The notes beneath the pieces are model-generated. The model had not been told where the DNA came from, searched no databases, and was given only the letters and a program-made list of their open reading frames with translations. Position numbers and translations under genes: made by a program. From NCBI GenBank assembly GCA_027489475.1, contig JAIXZQ010000243.1, forward strand, positions 1 to 8,097: 8,097 nt of DNA, written 5' to 3'. The DNA comes from Methylophilus sp. Its GTDB lineage: Bacteria; Pseudomonadota; Gammaproteobacteria; Burkholderiales; Methylophilaceae. The stretch's first letter is position 1. Each line of letters begins with the position of its first letter. Positions 5,114-8,097 of this stretch are shown here, piece by piece.

Positions 5114-6607
5114 ATGACGCAAACGGCCAAACAATTTTTTGATGAAATGCAAGGCTACGGCAATTCTCTCCGTGGCATTTATCTCGCCTATCAGCGCTGG
5201 CTAGCAGGCGTGCCCACCCAACAACTGGCTGCCAAACGGGCTGAGGCAGAACTGCTGTTTAGGCGGGTAGGCATTACCTTTAATGTCTATGGCGAAGAAG
5301 ATGGCGCTGAACGACTGATTCCATTTGATGTGATTCCACGCTTGATTTCTGCCAGTGAGTGGGCACACCTGTCCAAAGGCGCGGTACAACGGGTACGCGC
5401 ATTGAATATGTTTTTGCATGATCTCTACCACGACCAAGAGATTATCCGCGCGGGCATCGTCCCCAACAGCCTGCTCAGCAATGCACAGTTTCGCCCCGAA
5501 ATGGTCGGCGTCAATGTGCCCAACCAGGTGTATGCGCATGTCGCGGGCATTGACTTGGTGCGCACCAGCGAATCGCAATTTTATGTGCTGGAAGACAATC
5601 TACGCACGCCTTCCGGCGTCTCTTACATGCTAGAAGACCGCAAGATGATGATGCGGCTGTTTCCTGACTTGTTCCGCAAATATCCGATTGCACCGGTAGA
5701 GCATTACCCCAGCGTATTGTTAAACAATCTACGCTCGGTGGCACAAACGGGCATCAGTGACCCCACCGTGGTGTTGCTGTCGCCCGGGGCCTACAACAGC
5801 GCGTATTTTGAACATGCCTTCTTGGCGCAGCAAATGGGCATAGAGTTGGTCGAGGGACAGGATTTATTTGTGCGCAACAACGCTGTCTATATGCGCACCA
5901 CACAAGGCCCACAGCGGGTCGATGTTATCTACCGTCGGATAGACGACGATTTTCTTGATCCTTTGGTGTTTAAGCCAGACTCATTGTTAGGCGTGCCTGG
6001 CCTGCTGTCGGTGTATCGTAATGGCGGCGTCACCCTCGCGAATGCCGTCGGCACCGGGGTGGCGGATGACAAGGCAACCTATGTGTATGTGCCAGAGATG
6101 ATTAAGTTTTATCTCGGTGAATCGCCGATTTTGCAAAATGTGCCGACTTACCAATTGAGCAAAGAAGACGACTTGGCCTATGTGTTGGCGCATTTGCCTG
6201 AGCTGGTGGTGAAAGAGGTACAAGGCTCAGGTGGCTACGGCATGCTGGTTGGGCCGACAGCAAGCAAGCAAGAGATTGAGGAGTTTAGACTGCGCATCGT
6301 TTCCAAACCTGACAATTACATCGCCCAACCCACCTTGGCGCTCTCAACCTGCCCCACCTTGGTTGACCAAGGCATTGCGCCGCGACATGTGGATTTAAGG
6401 CCTTTTGTTTTGTCTGGAAAAGCCGTCAGCGTGGTGCCGGGCGGCTTATCACGGGTGGCGCTCAAGCAAGGCTCGCTGGTGGTTAACTCGTCACAAGGCG
6501 GCGGCACCAAAGATACCTGGGTCCTTGAAAGAGACGATGTGACGCTGGAAAACGCGCCAGCCTCGATAACAAGCATGCTGCAACAGCAAGAGGGGGTGCT
6601 ATGTTAA
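5114..6607 (+). CDS. Circularly permuted ATP-grasp protein (former DUF404/DUF407)
   Basis: ATP-grasp enzymes activate a carboxylate with ATP and join it to an amine or similar nucleophile. This permuted family is predicted to form amide or peptide bonds, but no substrate is known. The 497-residue protein has conserved family segments: EDNLRTPSGVSYMLEDR from Glu160, DVIYRRIDDDFLDPL mid-protein, NAVGTGVADDKATYVYVPEM, VVKEVQGSGGYGMLVG (Lys367 and a flexible Gly loop, likely nucleotide binding), HVDLRPFV with Asp427 and Arg429, and NSSQGGGTKDTWVL from Asn458. Length is normal and the key motifs are intact. There is no signal peptide or membrane segment. The start ATG has AAAGG seven bases upstream. 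The stop overlaps the alpha-E start by 7 bp, so the two are translationally coupled. Expression probably depends on the sigma-54 promoter just upstream. The family assignment is firm; the reaction is inferred. Confidence 0.95.
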   Translation: MTQTAKQFFDEMQGYGNSLRGIYLAYQRWLAGVPTQQLAAKRAEAELLFRRVGITFNVYGEEDGAERLIPFDVIPRLISASEWAHLSKGAVQRVRALNMFLHDLYHDQEIIRAGIVPNSLLSNAQFRPEMVGVNVPNQVYAHVAGIDLVRTSESQFYVLEDNLRTPSGVSYMLEDRKMMMRLFPDLFRKYPIAPVEHYPSVLLNNLRSVAQTGISDPTVVLLSPGAYNSAYFEHAFLAQQMGIELVEGQDLFVRNNAVYMRTTQGPQRVDVIYRRIDDDFLDPLVFKPDSLLGVPGLLSVYRNGGVTLANAVGTGVADDKATYVYVPEMIKFYLGESPILQNVPTYQLSKEDDLAYVLAHLPELVVKEVQGSGGYGMLVGPTASKQEIEEFRLRIVSKPDNYIAQPTLALSTCPTLVDQGIAPRHVDLRPFVLSGKAVSVVPGGLSRVALKQGSLVVNSSQGGGTKDTWVLERDDVTLENAPASITSMLQQQEGVLC

Positions 6608-7545
6608 GCCGGACTGCAGACCATTTGTATTGGATGGCACGCTATATCGAGCGCGCTGAAAACGTGGCCCGTGTGCTGGATGTGACGTATCACATGTCCT
6701 TGCTGCCCACAGAAAGCAGCCATGAATTGACCTTGTGGGACAGCGTGCTGGAAATTGCCGGCATCCGCGAGATTTACGACCGCAGCTATTCCAGCATCCA
6801 AGCCGCCAATGTCATTCAGCACTTGGTGATGGATAGCCAAAACCCATCTAGCATTTATAGCTCGTTGCGCAGTGCACGCGAAAATGCCCGGGCGGTGCGG
6901 GTGGCCATGACCACTGAAACCTGGGAAAACATGAATACACTGTGGCTGGAATTTGGACAATTTATCCAGCAAGACTTAACGCAATCGGGCTTAAGCGCGT
7001 TTTGCGAGTGGGTGAAAAGCCGTTCGCATCTGTTTAGAGGCGTGTGTTTTGGCACCATGTTGCGCGATGAGGCGTTTAGCTTTGTGCGCTTGGGCACATT
7101 TATGGAACGGGCAGACAACACCGCGCGCCTGCTTGATGTGAAATATGCCACCTTGATGCCGATACAAGAAGCCAATGAAGGCGCGGTGGATTATTACGAA
7201 TGGAGTGCCGTATTGCGCTCGGTGTCGGCCTTTCAAGCCTACCAAAAGGTCTATCGCGACGCCATCGAACCCGTCAAAGTGTCTGAACTGCTGATTTTAC
7301 GAGAAGATATGCCGCGCTCACTGCATGCCTGCTATGCCGAGATTATGCCAATTTTGCGGCAAGTGGCGGGTAGCCGACAGACCGAAGCTGTTCGGCTGGC
7401 TGGGCAAATGCACGCACGGCTGCATTATGGGCGCATGCTGGAGATAGTTAAAACTGGGGTGCATGCGTTTTTGGATGAATTTATTTTGGCAAATCGCACC
7501 TTGGGTGAAGAAATTCAGCGCAATTTTTTAACCATGCCCACCTAA
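6601..7545 (+). CDS. Alpha-E domain protein (former DUF403)
   Basis: Alpha-E proteins are all-helical proteins of unknown biochemical function, nearly always encoded beside permuted ATP-grasp and transglutaminase genes. The 314-residue protein is of normal length and starts with the hallmark MLSRTADHLYWMARYIERAENVARVLDV. [Signature split: residues 1-14 then 15-28.] A second related motif, FMERADNTARLLDV at 167-180, mirrors YIERAENVARVLDV at 15-28, indicating an internal duplication of the ERAxNxARxLDV helix. The acidic and Asn/Arg residues of these motifs probably form the functional face. No signal peptide or membrane helix is seen. A strong SD (AGAGGGGG at 6589-6596) lies inside the end of the ATP-grasp gene, whose stop overlaps this start as ATGTTAA. 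It is likely a partner in one complex or pathway with both neighbours. Confidence 0.95.
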   Translation: MLSRTADHLYWMARYIERAENVARVLDVTYHMSLLPTESSHELTLWDSVLEIAGIREIYDRSYSSIQAANVIQHLVMDSQNPSSIYSSLRSARENARAVRVAMTTETWENMNTLWLEFGQFIQQDLTQSGLSAFCEWVKSRSHLFRGVCFGTMLRDEAFSFVRLGTFMERADNTARLLDVKYATLMPIQEANEGAVDYYEWSAVLRSVSAFQAYQKVYRDAIEPVKVSELLILREDMPRSLHACYAEIMPILRQVAGSRQTEAVRLAGQMHARLHYGRMLEIVKTGVHAFLDEFILANRTLGEEIQRNFLTMPT

Positions 7546-7598
7546 CCATGCAAAAAGACCGTGAGCGGGTCACGCGTCAGCCCTAAGGAATCACGCTG
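7546..7598 (+). other. Short spacer with a possible 12-codon relay reading frame
   Basis: An ATG at 7548 follows the alpha-E stop by two bases and reads 12 codons to a TAA at 7584-7586. That stop overlaps the AAGGA (7585-7589) serving as the SD for the transglutaminase gene. It has no SD of its own, so it could only be read by re-initiating ribosomes. A small inverted repeat CGTGA-N5-TCACG (7560-7574) also lies here. Neither is strong enough to call as a gene or a control element. Confidence 0.2.
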
Positions 7599-8097
7599 AT
7601 GCGCTTGCGTATCTATCATCTGACTTGCTATGCCTATGCAGAGGCGGTGCCATACAGCATACTGCATCTGCGGCTAACCCCACGCAGCAGTCCGCAGCAA
7701 ACGGTGATGCGGTGGCAGCATCAAGCGGCGGGGGAGACTGACGAGGCTATCGATGCCTATGGCAACTGCGCGCATACGCTGGTGCTGAGCCAAACGCATC
7801 AGGCACTGACCATTGCGGTGAGCGGCGAAGTCGAGACCCACCCAGTCGAGCGCTTGCAAGACGCGTTGCCCCCCGCACTGTTTTTACGGCAAACCGCCCT
7901 GACGCAAGCAGATGCCGCCTTGCAGGCCTTTGCCGCTGCATTTGCTCATTTCACACCGCTCGCCTTGATGCATGCGATTCGCGCACACATGCCCTATCAA
8001 TCTGGCCTGACACAGGCGGATACCTCGGCAGCACAAGCGTTTGCCGTGGGCGGGGGCGTGTGCCAAGACCATACCCACGTTTTTATTAGTTGCTGCC
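7599..8097 (+). CDS. Bacterial transglutaminase-like protein, N-terminal 166 residues (gene cut by window edge)
   Basis: I translated this edge-truncated frame directly; it stays open to the right edge. The N-terminus MRLRIYHLTCYAY with LHLRLTPRSSPQQTV and DAYGNCAHTL (52-61) fits the bacterial transglutaminase N-terminal domain. Residues from about 120 enter the transglutaminase core: YQSGLTQADTSAAQAF at 133-148, then GVCQDHTHVF at 153-162 with nucleophile Cys155. The catalytic His and Asp would lie past the edge. The superfamily are papain-fold thiol enzymes; most bacterial members are thought to be peptidases or amidases rather than cross-linkers. The start has AAGGA nine bases upstream and lies 53 bp after the alpha-E gene on the same strand. 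It completes the ATP-grasp/alpha-E/transglutaminase trio, where it may cut or rearrange the amide product. Family is certain, activity is inferred. Confidence 0.93.
   Translation, partial: MRLRIYHLTCYAYAEAVPYSILHLRLTPRSSPQQTVMRWQHQAAGETDEAIDAYGNCAHTLVLSQTHQALTIAVSGEVETHPVERLQDALPPALFLRQTALTQADAALQAFAAAFAHFTPLALMHAIRAHMPYQSGLTQADTSAAQAFAVGGGVCQDHTHVFISCC

Noticed and set aside
7560..7574. CGTGA-N5-TCACG as an operator or terminator between alpha-E and transglutaminase
   Set aside because: Arms are only 5 bp and there is no T-run. The genes belong to one functional set, so an internal stop is unlikely.
1..8097. CRISPR array, insertion sequence, attachment site, tRNA, rRNA or defence island
   Set aside because: Reading through both strands I saw no regularly spaced repeats, transposase motifs, terminal inverted repeats flanked by duplications, or tRNA-like folds. 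All space is filled by recognisable chromosomal genes.

Overview
The window reads as an ordinary bacterial chromosome segment. The protein sequences look betaproteobacterial, and the gene order and moderate base composition would fit a methylotroph-type lineage (Methylophilaceae/Nitrosomonadales). That placement rests on recalled gene order and protein resemblance, not on a search. It is densely coding, with no rRNA, tRNA, insertion sequence, CRISPR array or phage gene, and no gene-free stretch longer than about 180 bases.

Left arm (1..3881, all minus strand). In transcription order this is a Ser/Thr protein kinase, a PP2C phosphatase overlapping it by 4 bp (ATGA), RNase PH (rph), the RdgB house-cleaning nucleotidase, a 71-residue protein of unknown function, and the start of RecQ helicase, which runs off the left edge. 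rph, rdgB, the small gene and recQ are tightly packed. The 119-bp gap before rph holds a weak promoter candidate, so kinase and phosphatase may be one unit and rph onward a second, partly independent one.

Divergent control region (3882..4008). This lies between the kinase and yicC. It holds an extended -10 promoter for yicC, a good Shine-Dalgarno (SD) sequence, and two inverted repeats that look like operators. How much of it is untranslated depends on the kinase start, which is ambiguous.

Right arm (4009..8097, plus strand). yicC encodes a YicC-family endoribonuclease and ends in an intrinsic terminator. It is followed by a three-gene unit: a circularly permuted ATP-grasp protein, an alpha-E domain protein overlapping it by 7 bp, and a bacterial transglutaminase-like protein cut by the right edge. 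This trio is a recurrent neighbourhood predicted to make and process amide or peptide bonds, but its substrate and product are unknown.

The most notable signal is upstream of that trio. There is a near-perfect sigma-54 promoter (TGGCAC-N5-TTGCT) about 40 bp before the first start codon. A perfect NtrC-type enhancer core (GCACC-N5-GGTGC) lies about 96 bp before the predicted transcription start. The enhancer core is built into the stem of the yicC terminator. Together these suggest that the ATP-grasp/alpha-E/transglutaminase system is switched on by nitrogen limitation.
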